A DNA stretch of 64,000 nt from Choristoneura fumiferana (GCF_025370935.1 NC_133486.1:186001-250000), one strand, 5' to 3'; shown: positions 31,160 through 43,849, numbered from the stretch's first letter. The notes: generated by a model not told the origin, from the letters alone. Numbers and translations: made by a program.

Positions 31160-33333
31160 GTGAAAAGTTATTTTAGAAATAAAAATTATCACAAAAGAAC
31201 CTTTTGGTTTTATACCAATATCAGTAGCTCAAGCTCAACTTAGCCGCTATCAATTACTGTATTAGAAATGTTTACGTTGTACCCTTTCAGAATGTCCTTG
31301 CAAATTGCAATGTAAGTAGTATTAAAATTTTGTAACCTAGACTTTTTGGAAAGGTCAAATAACACACAAAAATACTGAAATATAGATTTAATCAGTTTTA
31401 ATAATAATGTTTTTATGTACAGCACTTACAACTACATAAAACTGGATGTCTACAGTAAACATTGTAAAAATATCGTACATTTGTACATTTTGCCGTAACA
31501 CAAAAACTGAGTAGACTCATTAGAAATGACAGATACGAGTACATTTAAAATGGTGGAGTTTAATTAGACCACAAATATACTGACGCATCTTAACATCTCA
31601 ATTCATCCACAGTAAGCTGTCAAAATCATGTTTAAAAAGCAAAAAAATCATAAAACTTCGATGTTCAAGTAAAATTATAAAATTGTCATGTACTTGTGTC
31701 GCTAAAACCAAATGGTAAATAAATAATCACAATAAAAGCACGTACAAACAAGCACCAGTTAAATAACTGAAAGTTAACTATAGTTAAACTTAACTCATTA
31801 AAAATATTACTTCTACAGTGTTGCCCTTTGAACGCCCTGTTACAAATAAATAAAGAGAAACATACATTGAAAACTAATATGATGTTAATGAAGTAGAACG
31901 TTTTATTGCTATTACGGAACCTGATGGTGATGACGGTTGGAGAGTACCAAAGTGAAAAGTTGTAGTTCATTGATACGGCCCTTCGCAAAGTAACGCCTAA
32001 ATCAATCAAATGACACATTAATAATGTCTAGAACACTATAAATACAGACCATCGATTAAAATAGTACTACTATGTATTTCTCCAACATTGATCATTGTTC
32101 AGTTGGGAATCCAGTGCGACATTAAGTTATATGAGGTTTTGTACAACATGTTTTGTATGTTTAACGATGGCGCTCAAAGGGTTTAACACAAAATATCTTA
32201 GGAACCATGTACTTATTAGCAACCATAGACATGTGTCGATTGAAGTAAAGATGTAGCGATCGAAGACCAAATGAAACTTGCGGCATCGGACGGAGATGCG
32301 CGACATTTCATTAATAACACAACACAAGTAAATTTCATGACGCGTCTGAACCAGATGCCTTTAAGCGTCTTTTGGTTAAGATCGTCAGTAGTAAAAAGAT
32401 CTCAAAGTAAAATAAAATAGAGCAGATAAAAAGTTCATGAATAAAGTAAATATTGCAAAATTAATAATGCTAAAATTCGTTGGTATACGGCACTGAACAC
32501 ATTTAGCTTAGACGAAAAAGAACTTTAGTTTTGCAGAGGTCGTAGTAACCTACGACTAAAGACAGTTTAAAAACCTGTAAAACCGGGACATAACTATGGA
32601 ATGGTGAGAACTAAAATGATATTAACTTAGAAAAAGCGAAGTTAATTATTTCAGTAAAGTAATCAGAGCTGACACTCACAAAATAATGTAAGGCAATGTT
32701 GAACACATACTTGATGGTGAAATTTAAATGAGTTAAGTTAATGAAAAAAATGATAATGTATCAATAATTTTGTGAATGACAGTTACTACAGTTGGTTAAG
32801 CCGATTAATAACACTTTGAACTGACTATTGACGGTAATCAACAGATCAAAAGTGTCTAACAAGGATTCAGTCTTCCAAAAACTATCTAAGGTCAATCAAA
32901 CCTTTCTAGCAAACTATGAACTGTTAAGCTATGGAATGAAAACGCTAACGAATGCCGGCAAAAGGAATGTCAATAAAACAGACTCAAATTTAGAATAATC
33001 AGTCTTGAAAATGGATGAAGAGAAACCTGGCAAGCGAATTTATAATTAGCTACCACATTATGTACCGTAAAGAATAAATACTTAAAATATGTAACATACA
33101 GTGTACAACTTACATTGCATTTCACACCCACTACAGGATAGAGCCCTTATTAAAAATGGTCCATAAAATTCTGATTGTACGCAATTTGTAAAAAATCTAG
33201 TACACAGTTTATATACACGAGCACCGCGAAACAAATTTTAATAATCCGTTTGCACCCCATCGAGTCACTGATAACACATTATCACTAAAAGCTCATTGGC
33301 ACTTTGGTAGTAAACTTAGTTTTAGGCTCACTA
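31160..33333 (-). other. Probable 3' UTR and downstream flank of the kekkon-like gene
   Basis: Little repeat content and no ORF. One relic of the TTCATTGATACGG repeat lies at 31964-32015. On the minus strand AATAAA occurs at 31907-31902, a possible polyadenylation signal giving a 3' UTR of about 1.4 kb. Transcript ends are not determinable here. Confidence 0.35.
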
Positions 33334-34412
33334 CTAGACTTCCGTGCCGTCTTCACCTTCATCTTCGAACAAAGGTTCGCTAGGATTAGCCTCAGTTGCA
33401 GGCTTTTTCTTAGGCTTCGGCGGTGGTCTCGGCGGTATCTTTCCACTCCTCCCCAATGTCCCCGATTGGTTCATAGAAGTATTACTCTCATTCTTCCTCG
33501 GATCTTCCTTAGAAGGCGAAGGAATCGACGCTACCTCATCCTTCTCCGTCCTGGGGTTACGCCTCAAAGAACCAGTCTCTGGCTTCTTGCGGCTTAGAGT
33601 GCTGGTATCCGATACATGAGACTGTGCGTCTGAGTTTCTATTCTCGTTGAAGTAGTTTTTCCTCGGCTCCGGTTGTGGTGTAGATGTGTTCTTTGCTGTC
33701 CAACTCATTCTCGGACTGAGAGGTTCTTGTGGGCCAGGAGTCGACATGATTGTAGACATTTGAGAAGCGATGCTGTTCCGGGGATTGAACTGTGGGACGG
33801 GAGACGGCGCCGGTTCTTGTTCTTCGATTGGTGCGTAATATGTTTGATGAGAATTGGGATAGACGGTCGGAGTAGCAGGCAGTGGTCTATTCCTCATTGG
33901 AGAAAACTGTGGCTCCAACCCAGTCTTGTTCAAAGACAGCACGGAGCTTCCATTAGCAGTGGTCCTTAGTCCCAAATTGTCGTACAACGGTTCTTGAGCC
34001 TCAGTGCTTGGTAGGATCTGACTGCTTGCGGTGCTGGTCCAGCTAGGAACTCGTGGTCTCCTAGGTATGGTCACATATCCTTGCCGTGGTGTTACTACTG
34101 GAGGCGTTATGGTTGCCGTGAAAGGCGATTGGGAGCGAGAGTACGGCAGTGTCCTGAAGAGGTTCTGATTAGTGGTCATGCCGTAGATAGGTGAGTGGAT
34201 TGGACTGACTGGGTTAAGTTGAGGGGGTAGTCTGGTAGTGTCTGGTACTGTGGAGGCGTTGCTCGCCGCTGGCGATATCTGAGCGGCTCTTGGCGGGAAC
34301 GATAGGAGATCAGGAGGGTATGCAGTTCTCCCGTATTCCACGTTGAGGGCGTCGTGCGACCTCTTTGGCTGGTGCTCGAAGTCGAGCGACCGTTTCTCGT
34401 CGTCAGTATGCG
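33334..34412 (-). CDS. Kekkon-like LRR-Ig receptor, last coding exon (cytoplasmic tail)
   Basis: Encodes residues 476-834. The exon starts after an acceptor (TTGTTTCAG|CGCATAC) and its first two bases complete the split codon, giving ...DNDSVF-AHTDDEKRSLDFEH. The tail is rich in Pro, Ser, Thr, Gln and Arg and looks disordered, with tyrosines in YGRTAYPPDL, PLYDNLG and TYYAPIEEQEP that could be phosphorylated. A proline-rich IPPRPPPKPKKKP resembles an SH3 ligand. The last residues DGTEV end in T-x-V, a class I PDZ-binding motif, as reported for several kekkon proteins. Stop TAG is at 33336-33334. The tail sits inside the cell and probably couples the receptor to scaffolds. Confidence 0.85.
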
Positions 34413-34943
34413 CTGAAACAATACAATTTTGCATTTTTAATTTCTAGAACTTTGCCATAATTTACTGTAATTAACATTGTGGGCGTTTATAGCCAGCCAA
34501 GAAATTTAATACAATCAGTAACTTCCAGGCACACAAAGTAGCATGTTGAAAAACTACTGCGGTACTTCGTTTATAGCTTCTGATAAGGCCGCAATAAATT
34601 AAATGGAGCAATTAAAATTATCAACGTTCATAATGGAGCGGAATTAAATTTAACTACACGATTCAAAATTAAGCAAGAGAAAGAATATAATTATGCGACC
34701 TAATTGTGTACGTATGAATAATTTGTGATGTCCTTTTAAAAGTTCTTACTCCATATGAATTTCGGAAAATTCGTCCAAGATTAACGGTCGTCTACATCAA
34801 AGGGAGTCTTTATGCAACTCCTAGATCCAAGGGTTTGAATTAGGCGTTGATGAGTCAGTCAGTTAGATAGAAAGTCAGTTTTTTTACATTATGATAACCT
34901 TAAGAAATAAAACTGGCCTTAAAAAAATGGCCGCGAAACTTAC
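34413..34943 (-). other. Phase-1 intron of the kekkon-like gene, 531 bp
   Basis: On the minus strand the donor is TTTG|GTAAGT and the acceptor TATTGTTTCAG|CGC. Exon lengths 1426 and 1079 sum to 2505, exactly 835 codons, supporting both sites. If retained, translation would add 14 residues and stop, giving a 489-residue form without the tail. Confidence 0.85.
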
Positions 34944-36369
34944 CAAATACAGAATCATTGTCCAGCAATGTTTTGTTCAATTCCGACATTTCGGTCGCCC
35001 CACTCATGATAGACGGTTGGTCGTAACGCCTCGGTGGCTTCGTGACAGGATTGACAGCTGTAATCAAGCTCTTCTCCATCTCAGGTATAACTGAGCCCTC
35101 AATTAATGCTTCACCATTCGTCGTATTCGCCTTTTTATCGGAACTTCGCCGTCTGCAGCAGCAATAGCAAAGAATAACGAGTATTATTAGCAGAATGGCT
35201 GCTGTGCAAGACACACCGATTAAAACTGGTAGCATGTTACTGTCGAAGCCATTCGGCACAGGAACAGCACCAGGTGGTGGAGGAGCTATCGACAGCTTGA
35301 CAATCCTCTCTTCAACCCCTCCTGGATTTTTGGCCACACAGAGATAGTCACCATTGTCAGTCGTGCCAGACGACAAAATAGTCAAGTTCACCCATTTGCT
35401 GTTATCGCTACTGCTTTGTGTTAAATAGTACTTAACTTCGCCTTGATATCTGTATGAACCGTCGATTATTTGTGAGTTCAACACCCAATTTACTTCAGGT
35501 AGTGGATTGCCGTTCACTTCGCAAGCCAGTGTGATGTTAGTGTCAGTTGTTTGGACTGTCACGCTATTCGTGGGGTAGACGATGCTAGGTCGACAGGCGA
35601 AGTCATTGGTGTCTAATTCCTTCCATAGTTTTCCGTGTACTTTCGCAGGCTCTGCACAAGCTATAGGCGTTGTATACAAATTCTTACTTATCACCCAATT
35701 CCTAAGAGGTTGTAAGTAACAATCACAACGCCAAGGATTATCGTTTACGTCCAAACTTGACAAGGAAGTCAACTGTGTCAAAGTGTCAATTTTTAAATAC
35801 TCTAATTTGTTGTTATCAAGCTTTAAATTATTTAGCTTAGGTACATTCATGAAAGTCTTGACCCCTATTTGTACAATTTTATTATTACTCAAATCAACTT
35901 TTTGTAAGAACGGCAGGTTGTTAAACAAGCCGTCATCTAGCTTCTCTATTTGGTTATCGTTGAGCAGTATCCATCTGATTTTTGTTGTTTCTTTAAACGT
36001 GTCGGAATGTAGCATTTTCAAGTCGTTTTTCGACAGATCCAGTTCTATCATTATTGCCAGTCCACTAAGCCCGTTTTTATGTATTGTTATCAACTTGCAC
36101 TCTTTTAATACTAGCTTCTTTAGGTTATTGAGTTGGGCGTCTTCGAAAGCGTGTCTCGTGATTTCATAAAGCGGGTTTCCTGTGAGATCTAGTATTTGTA
36201 TCTCCGTGCTAAGGGTTTTAGGTATATCTTGAAGGTTGGCGTGGGAGCATACGGCTTGTTTGTTGCCTCGTGCCCAGACGCATTTGCACTCGTTGGGACA
36301 GTTTGAGGTGAAGTCGGCAGCAGCTGCAGCCAGCACACTTAGTAGTAATAGCTTCTTTAGCGACTCCAT
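34944..36369 (-). CDS. Kekkon-like LRR-Ig transmembrane receptor, ectodomain exon
   Basis: Encodes residues 1-475 of 834. Signal peptide MESLKKLLLLSVLAAAA; LRR N-cap at about 24-50 (CPNECKC); about six leucine-rich repeats at 55-210 (IQILDLTGNPL, IELDLSKNDL, LQKVDLSNNKI); LRR C-cap NPWRCDCYLQPLRNW to DFAC at 211-259; one Ig domain at 261-361 with Cys283 and Cys344 and the DNGDYLC signature; transmembrane helix at about 380-403, then CYCCCRRR. N-glycosylation sites NIT (278) and NLT (328). LRR plus one Ig plus one membrane span is the kekkon layout of insects, linked in Drosophila to EGFR or BMP regulation and neuronal roles. The subtype is undecided; LRRC24-like naming is possible. ATG 36369 is chosen because it starts the signal peptide and follows an acceptor. 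Confidence 0.88.
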
Positions 36370-36377
36370 TTTGGTTC
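36370..36377 (-). other. 5' UTR end and splice acceptor of the kekkon-like gene
   Basis: CTCTTTGTTACAG|GAACCAAA precedes the ATG, so the coding start lies 8 nt into an exon and a non-coding exon exists upstream (to the right). An in-frame ATG at 36453 would lie in the intron and is not used. Confidence 0.75.
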
Positions 36378-37402
36378 CTGTAACAAAGAGAGGAAGTATG
36401 TTAATATGTGTTAGGAAGATATCCATACTCAAGAAAAGTTTATCATTAAACATGGACGGTAAAACATTATTATACAGCTCAATCTTGGTTTAGGAAGTTC
36501 CAATAAAAAGGATAAGTAAAAGCGGTATTTTACTAAGTCACATAACTGTCACAATTTTATTTAATAGTAGCTTTTACTCGCGGCTTCACTCGCGTTAACC
36601 ATTACATTTATCTTTGAATTGTAATTCTCAATAAATTACATCATGATCGTAATGGGTGTCGCAAAAAATAGCCGTGCCACATTTCATAATATTATCTAGT
36701 TGAGAGATCGAGATTTTATCCAGATACTCCGGAAATATTTTTATATAAATTAGCCTATGTGTTCAGAGATCTGTCTACTTACTTATGTGTAAACTGACAT
36801 ATTTAAAATGATAGTAGAAAGTAGGATATTATTAGCATATAGTCCGACACAATGAGAAACTGACATCATTAGGCGACCAGCACTAGAATCACATTGTTTT
36901 TCATTAAAACTAAACTCGTCATTACAATATAATCCAGTAGATAAACCCTTACCCTGAAAGCTAAAGCCTCAAACTTCAACCAACAAACATCTTAATAAAC
37001 TCCAAATGCATCTTTCCAACTACACTTACCATCTCTTGAGCAATAAAAACCATTAGGGCGTTTGGTTTGGAAATAGAAGGCATTTAAACACGCAGTCTAA
37101 ACGCCATAACGCGTAATAGCCTAATGCCGCAGTAAAGTCAACTACCCTATTTACATAAAGAACTTGGATTTATAAAGTCTGTTAATAGATTTAAGTTTCT
37201 TTGAAGTTGAAAACAGTAGCTAGTGGTCTTGCACGCATATGGTTTTTGTAAAGAGATCACAAGTAATGGTCGTAGCTCAGAGATTAATGGGCCATCGTGT
37301 AGAGGCACCGTGCCGTAAATTAGTAGTTATCAAAGATCTGACGCAAATTTAAGTGCCGCAAAGAACACGTAAAAGAACGAACACTAACGAAAGACAATTA
37401 AA
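36378..37402 (-). other. Presumed 5' intron of the kekkon-like gene
   Basis: No exon found. 36565-36770 holds a relic of the 'CGCGGCTTCACTCGCG' repeat family. The upstream exon and promoter were not located. Confidence 0.4.
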
Positions 37403-37542
37403 CCCCTGTTTCGCCATCCACTGATTAAATTTATCTGACCGATAAATGTGATGCCGTCTCCGTTTGTTTTGTTAGAATAGACGGAGGCGGCATCAATCTA
37501 TTCGTCAAACAAACTTAATCAATAGGTGGTAAATGCAACAGG
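37403..37542. mobile_element. Foldback MITE, CTGTTTCAC family, copy 2
   Basis: CCCTGTTTCGCCATCCACTG to AATAGGTGGTAAATGCAACAGG-like end, with inner ATGTGATGCCGTCTCCG and GACGGAGGCGGCATCA inverted. Confidence 0.7.
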
Positions 37543-38640
37543 TGAAGTGAGGTTACATTTCGTGAAGACGAAATTATTGAAATGGATTTATGTATGCAAA
37601 TAAGCAATTATGACTTGACGACGTTTCGGATTTCGTGATTATGGTCGCGCATGCTAATCTAAACAATATACGTCACTAAAGTCATTAGTCATTTCAACAT
37701 CATAAATAGCATCAATTCTGTAGATAGTCTTAATAAAATATACTTCTCACTTCACCCTTAAAATTCACGTGGCCCTTACATTCTTTAGAGCAGTATACAA
37801 AGTGTCTTTAAATTATTCCGGATTTTCTGATGTTAGTTGCTTTGGTTTGACTGGACACCCTAAATGTTATTCGGGACTTGCTAATTGTGGTTGATATTTC
37901 CATGCATTGATCGATGTTCAATATGTACCGCGTCAAAGTGGTGAATACACTTGGAATTGAAAATTCTGATAAAAACCTTTACAGAGGCGTTTAGTCAAAC
38001 TGAGCCCTCCTCTCCTAAAATATTCTGAAAAAATTTGAAGATATCCTTTATACTTTATTAATTTATAACATGGATGCTTATTTTATGAGATATTGAGGCA
38101 AATAATCATGCGAGTCACAAGAGATCCACAGGATTGCGATAAGATAGTAAAATTAGCAAACCTAACCTAGCTATTCATGTGATAGTAGTTAATTCAATCG
38201 GCCGTCTTACTCACAGCGCAAACACTGTTCCTTGGTGGCAGTTTAAGTGAGTTTTCTCTTGGTAGCGATCTAAATAGATCTTGTACAAGATCTAACCACC
38301 TCAAAATATTTTAGTAACGATAATAGATTGTACAATTATTTCCCCCTATGAGTACACATTTGGGGTGCCACTGGGAAGCTGGCATTAAAGCTGCAAAGGT
38401 TATAAATTTTCATGGAACACCCGCATTTAAAGGTAGGGAGGATTTTCCCTAGTCTTCCAAGGTACATAGGTGACATGGCACTAAGTCAGCCTCGCATGCG
38501 TCTGATAATTATCGCATGTAATTACATTCTCAGAGCAAGGGCGCGCATAAACTGGGTACAATTTGGTCATAAGTGCGTTCCGGGCGCGATCACTGACGTG
38601 TGTAATTGTGGAGGTGGACGGTACAAGGTAGGAGCGGAGA
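37543..38640. other. Intergenic or intronic, nothing identified
   Basis: An 88-codon frame starts at 38412 but has no recognisable domain and runs into the LINE tail, so it is not called. Confidence 0.3.
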
Positions 38641-39010
38641 AGTTCAAATTCAAATTCAAATATATTTATTTGCATTGAACGGATTAACATCAAGGTCTTA
38701 TAATATATATTTATACCGCCATTCAGCACTTCAACTATGTAAATTGTTGTCCTTGTAAGACTATGTCAATAAAGTTATAATATTCATTTATTAATGTGAA
38801 AAAAATCATTAATAGAATAATAACATTTTTCATATAACCAACCATGTCTTAAGTTTAGTATAAAATACATTTCCTGATAAATTTATTATAGATTTCGGTA
38901 CAGTATTGTAAATTTTGGTTAACATATACCAAGAATTCCTTTTAAATAAATTTATTTTTGTTTAGGTTTTCAAAAGTTCGTGGTTTGGAACACGTCCTTT
39001 CAATCACACG
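38641..39010 (-). pseudogene. Degenerate LINE 3' end with (TTGAAT)n tail
   Basis: The minus strand reads KRNSWYMLTKIYNTVPKSII, NLSGNVFYTKLKTWLVI, stop, KMLLFY: the pattern 'kiYN.lP..i..l....Fk.kLk..Li.k.fYs..ef' seen at the C-terminus of several insect LINE RT proteins, here with stops and a frameshift. It continues through a 3' UTR to TTGAATTTGAATTTGAA at 38643-38659. Confidence 0.6.
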
Positions 39011-39120
39011 TTTAGAAGTTAAATAAGCAAGAGTAAATTATTGTGTTTAATTATGCCTACAAATAAATGATAGAACACAATAAATGATTTAGGAAGTAAT
39101 AGTAATTAATCTAAGCTGGT

Positions 39121-39484
39121 ATGATTGATTTTTTGGAATATTTTTGTATTTTTTATTTCAATTCAAAATTTTTACTTTTACGGTCATCCCGTAAAACCTA
39201 AATTGAAAATACAAACTGAAATATAGATGCACAGAAAAACCAGAAAAATAAGACCAGCACTGGGAATCGAACCCAGGTCCTCGGCATTCCGTGCCGCGTG
39301 CTATACCGCTACACCACTGCTGGGCAACGGTACAGACACGAATTTCCCCTATGCACCACATATCTCAGCTTGTTTGTTTCTTATTTAGCCACTTAAGCAC
39401 GGAATGCCGAGAACCTGAGTTCGATTCCCAGTGCTGGTCTTATTTTTTGGTTTTTCTGGTTTTTCTGTGCATCTATATTTCAGT
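39121..39484 (-). mobile_element. tRNA-headed SINE of the hairpin family, copy 3, with inverted partner
   Basis: The main copy is on minus at 39121-39362: head GCAGTGGTGTAGCGG and GGTTCGATTCCCAGTGCTGG, body TTTACGGGATGACCGTAAAA. A partial inverted copy follows on plus at about 39395-39484 (GCACGGAATGCCGAGAACC to ATCTATATTTCAG), so the two face each other as in copy 1, with a longer gap. Confidence 0.7.
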
Positions 39485-39494
39485 CCTCTCATTT

Positions 39495-39715
39495 CGGTAA
39501 ACCTGTGCTAAGCAGCGGGCGAATTCATTTATCGCTATCCCGCAGGAACTATGCAATTTGTTCGGGATAAAAACTATCTTGTTTTTTCCCGGGACTAACC
39601 TAAACTATCTGTATACCGAATTTCTTCAAATAGGTTCAGCGGTTTAGACGTGATAAGGTAACAAACAAACAGATTTATAAACCTTCGCATTTTATATTAT
39701 TAGTGGGATTAGTAA
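39495..39715 (+). repeat. 'TTTCGCATT' family repeat
   Basis: TATCGCTATCCCGCAGGAAC, CGGGATAAAAACTATC, GGTTCAGCGGTTTAGACGTG, ACCTTCGCATTTTATATT. Confidence 0.65.
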
Positions 39716-40900
39716 GAAATAGTTCTGAATACATGTCTTACATGTCTTATACCACACCATGTGTCGGAGGTACAATGTTGGAAGAATAACCGTTAAAGAA
39801 AGACATCGTCTTACATTACCGTTGTTCTTAATCCTTTAACCGTTAAGACAAAATTTATTTGATGAAGGCCCATTTCAAGGTTTTTAGGGCACAACGTTGT
39901 CTAAACGACTTTATCTAGCGGCTGGTAAATAATTCTAAGAAAGAAAAGGTTTAGTTTGTAGTCGGATAATTGAAAATGAATGAAGGAGGAAAGTATTTAA
40001 AATCCCAACGAGTCGAAACCAAATTATGAATTGTTAGACAAGATGGTTCTTTAAACATAAGTAACTGATTAGTGAAAAACGCGGATAAGGAACGCGAACT
40101 TCAAGATTGAAGTTACTTAAGTTACTGTGAGCTCGATCATGATGATAGATATGACAATTAATCTCTAGCTTATCTAGTCACGATAATAACCGTTTCAAAT
40201 ATCTCTTAACTAGTTAACACGACTCCCACCTCAAATTTGATACAAGATTGGTATTTGTTGTAATAAAATTGATTGCCGCCGCAAATTGAAGTTTTGATGA
40301 CAAACATGGACATACATACGCTCGAAAAAGGTAATTATGAGATCCAAACTTCTGTAAGCCTCTTCAAGGTCCAGATCAACTTGACCTACAGAGGATTGAT
40401 TTCTAAAATCACATTGAAAACACAGGTCAAAACTGATTAAAATCTATTTATAACTACAAAACTAAAACTTAAATAGAAGTTTCTGGACTATCAGTCAAGA
40501 TTAATGGTAGTTAAATTAGAGTAGAAATGTTATTAACAAGTCGAGCTATTCCTTCATCCATTCTTTACCTTGTTTAAGCAGTTCGGTTGGTGTGTGGATA
40601 CAAAGGTCACGCTACATTGACCCTCAGTCCACTCCACAAGGAGTTACGCCCGTCGGTTTGCCCAGTACTTCTATTTAACTAATAACTGCTCGGTTAAATG
40701 AATCAATTCTATCTCGTTAAGCTTTATTGATTATAATTCGTTGAGAGTTTATTAACCTGTTATGCAAGACTGATCTAGTTATATAAGTATTATTGTGAAA
40801 GGTTTGTATACGAAGTTCATGTTTATATGACGGTAATTAGCGACAGCAACAGTACCATAAAATGGCCGCAATAATTTAAAAATATTTTACCGTAATGAGA
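39716..40900. other. Intergenic, nothing identified
   Basis: AT-rich, few repeats, no plausible exon. Confidence 0.3.
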
Positions 40901-41154
40901 GCTAAAAGACAGGCGATATATCGCTAGATGGCGTTAGTGTCGTGAGGTTTTTTTTACGTTACGGTCTTGCTTGCAATTCGCTCATTTCATCATCATCATC
41001 ATCATCCCAGCCTATATACGTCCCACTGCTGGGCACAGGCCTCCTCTCAGAATGCTCGCTCATTTAGTTATTAGCCAATTGCAAGCAAGACCGTAAAGTC
41101 AAAAAAGCCACACGATACTAACGCCATCTAGCGATATTCCGCCTGTCTTTTAGC
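40901..41154. mobile_element. MITE with long inverted arms, hit by a SINE
   Basis: GCTAAAAGACAGGCG at 40901-40915 pairs with 41140-41154. The inverted match extends about 80 bp on each side (TCGCTAGATGGCGTTAGT, TACGGTCTTGCTTGCAATT). The SINE fragment at 40988-41052 lies in the loop. Confidence 0.75.
40988..41052 (-). mobile_element. SINE copy E, 3' end only
   Basis: (ATC)n, CCCAGCCTATATACGTCCCA and CAGGCCTCCTCTCAGAATG in minus orientation. Flanked by CGCTCATTT at 40979-40987 and 41056-41064, a 9-bp target duplication. Confidence 0.8.
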
Positions 41155-41589
41155 CATCATTGATTGATTACGACGTTATTTTGAGGAGGTCCATTCAATG
41201 CACTACGCCTCGGAACAAGGTCGTAGATCATCAAATTTGTATACCTCTTACCAAATTTAACAGAACTAATTTGACACTGTCAGCCCGGTTGTATTTATGC
41301 CAGTAATAGAAACTTGCAATGTGTGGGGGGAGGCTTCAATAACGAAACCTTCTTCTATGTTATGCCCGGGGACTGCTCCGAAGGAAAAAGATGGTGAATT
41401 TATGCATACGAGTTGAAAAACATCGATATCGCGATGTAGAACATGAAAAACGTCACCAGCTTCAACTACTCATTTGTAGCAGTATTCGATGATTAAATGG
41501 AGCTAGAGTTTGACACACAAGCATTGATGGAATAAGTTAGCTAAAGCTATGAAATTGAGCGACTGTAATTGGTAGTCAGTAGTAGTGAG

Positions 41590-41666
41590 CGGCCTCAACC
41601 GAAGCAACTAGAGTTCTGTGGGGGAGGCCTATGTCCAACAGTGGACGGCCTGATGATGATGATGAT
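41590..41666 (+). mobile_element. RTE LINE tail fragment
   Basis: GGGGGAGGCCTATGTCCAAC AGTGGACGGCCTGATGATG pattern with (ATG)n. A short direct repeat TAGTGAG flanks it. Confidence 0.6.
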
Positions 41667-43849
41667 TAGTGAGTGAATGAGGAAGAAACAAGACCGAGAG
41701 AAATGGCGTGCACTGCTGGAGGCCTACACTCAGCATTAGGTGGCAAGAGGCTGAAGAAGAACAGAATTGGTAGTCAACTTACACATCAACAGCTACTCAG
41801 CACATCTATGGTAGAAACCTTCTCCCAGAAACTGATACCAACCTTAGAAAAATCAAAACTGGCAAAGTACTACAGATGTAATGATTTTCCATCGTATTTT
41901 GTTTGATAACGTCGTATTTATCTGGCTTTCTCAATCAACTTCAGTAAACTTCAGTAAGCTAGTACAGCAAGTTTACTTAGTATTTCTTCTTTAACTTAAG
42001 TTATTACTTGAAAGCGCTACGACGTGTAAAAGATAGAATAAATCATTTGACAAGACAGCAAGATAAATATAAAACTTATCCTTACCAAATACGACGGCAA
42101 AAACATTATTGACTTGACTACATCTGTACTCCGTTGTGTTTGATAATAATAACGTAAATAGAAACCTGATTAAAAAGAAAGTAGGGCGATACGTATTCTA
42201 ATCATTTTATCACTTATTAGGGGAGGCGCAAGCGCAAAGCATACTAAACATAATTAGCACGTCCTAAGGGGAATTACGAAAGTATCGATTGAAAATTAAA
42301 GCGGACGTTAACTAGTTTTGATACAGTTTAGACAAAAACTGTACTTGACTCGAGTTACATGATAAAAATGGAGGAGCCCTATGCTTAACAGTGGACGGCT
42401 GATATGATGATGATTATGATGATGATGATGATGATGATGACGACAAGAAAAAAAGCTTATGTTGATATTTATAATGCTGAAGCGTTTAACAACAATCCAA
42501 GAGCTTCTAAAACTTGTAACTACTCTCATAAGCTGCAAGAGGCATAACATTCAACAGAACAAAATCAGAAATGAATGACTAGACCAAACAGAAACCACGA
42601 CAACATATGAGTGAGCACTGAGCAATAAGATGTTCACGTTTGTTGATTCCGTATATTGCTAATTTTGCTATGCCTATCAGACCTTTAGCGAAATGGCCCG
42701 TGTCGCCCGTCCGTTATTAACCGCTTCCGATCTACTAACCCACAACACTATCATTGAGCTTAATTACTCGTGCGTATATATAATAATACGCATATTAGAG
42801 TTGGAATTTTCCAATGAAACATTCCCTAATATTGCTGTGCACGCGCTCGGTTAAACCATTTGAATCGTGGCGCATTGTAGCATAGTTTCCTTAAACCTAA
42901 ACGAACTGGCTTAACTGAAAATTAAAATAAATCCAGAAAATTACTGCAGATGGATATATATCTATCACTTCGACTAACCAACCACCCCGGTAAATTTTGA
43001 TTCAAAATGTGGTCACACTTTTGACGCAATTTATTTTCAACATCGCTTTATGTATGTACATTTATCAAAGAAGACTAAAAAAAACCTTAAGATATTGACA
43101 GGGGTGTTTAGTCAAATTAACCTGCTAAAACATTACGGCATGATTTTAACAGACATTGTAAATCCAGCTGGGCATAGGTCTCCTATCCTAGTGGGAACTA
43201 AGTGGCTCGTTCTAAGAGGATACCAGTGCCCAGTAGTGGGTTCCCACACAGACAAACGCAGTGCCGATTGGGTGCAGTGCTATATGGAGTAATCCCCATT
43301 ATTAGAGATTCTCCAGTTTCTTTTGAAAACCTAGAGATGTGTGTGTCCATGACAACATCCGGCCAATCATATTTACAAACAAACAGATCGGCAAAAAAAC
43401 ACAGCGAACAAGAGCCGACTGTAGTACGATTGGCTTACAAACTCACAACACAACGGAAGCTTTACAAGCTAATTGAGCTCTCATTACCTTCTGATCCTCA
43501 ATGGGGATATCGGGGATCATTGTTGCACCGCCGATGGCTTGTAAGGATGAACCAACATGACCAAATACCGGGACAACAAAGTTAATTCGGTGGCCAATTT
43601 CCAAGGGGAGCAAAAACGGAATAGGAGTTCCAAATATCGGGCCAAGAATTCGCGGCAACCTCAATGTATTAGAAAATTAGGTTTAGTGGTATCCAATTTT
43701 ACTCTACGTGAACTCACAATGTCTTTTCGGACCTATAGAACGCTTCATTTTTTATACGAAAAAAAAAACTGTAAGCGTGTGTAAAATATTCTGATTTGAC
43801 TTTCTTAAATGTACCCATTTCTGTCATGTCACTTTTCACCTTTACGAGT
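41667..43849. other. Intergenic with small retroposon remnants
   Basis: 42368-42440 is another RTE tail (CAGTGGACGGCTGATATG, then ATGATG repeats). 43193-43240 resembles the SINE 3' part. A 127-codon frame at 43202-43585 starts in that SINE relic and is not convincing. Confidence 0.4.

Noticed and set aside
33304..33969. Plus-strand frames opposite the kekkon-like tail exon
   Set aside because: They are antisense shadows of a GC-richer coding exon.
34176..34421. 81-codon minus frame in another phase of the tail exon
   Set aside because: It overlaps the spliced tail frame. The exon-length arithmetic and split codon support only the called frame.
38412..38678. 88-codon plus frame ending in KFKFKFKYIYLH
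   Set aside because: The C-terminal part is the antisense of a (TTGAAT)n LINE tail and the rest has no recognisable domain.
42308..42550. 80-codon minus frame with a poly-His run
   Set aside because: The His run is the antisense of an (ATG)n LINE tail.
43202..43585. 127-codon plus frame
   Set aside because: It starts in a SINE relic and has low-information composition with no domain or splice context.
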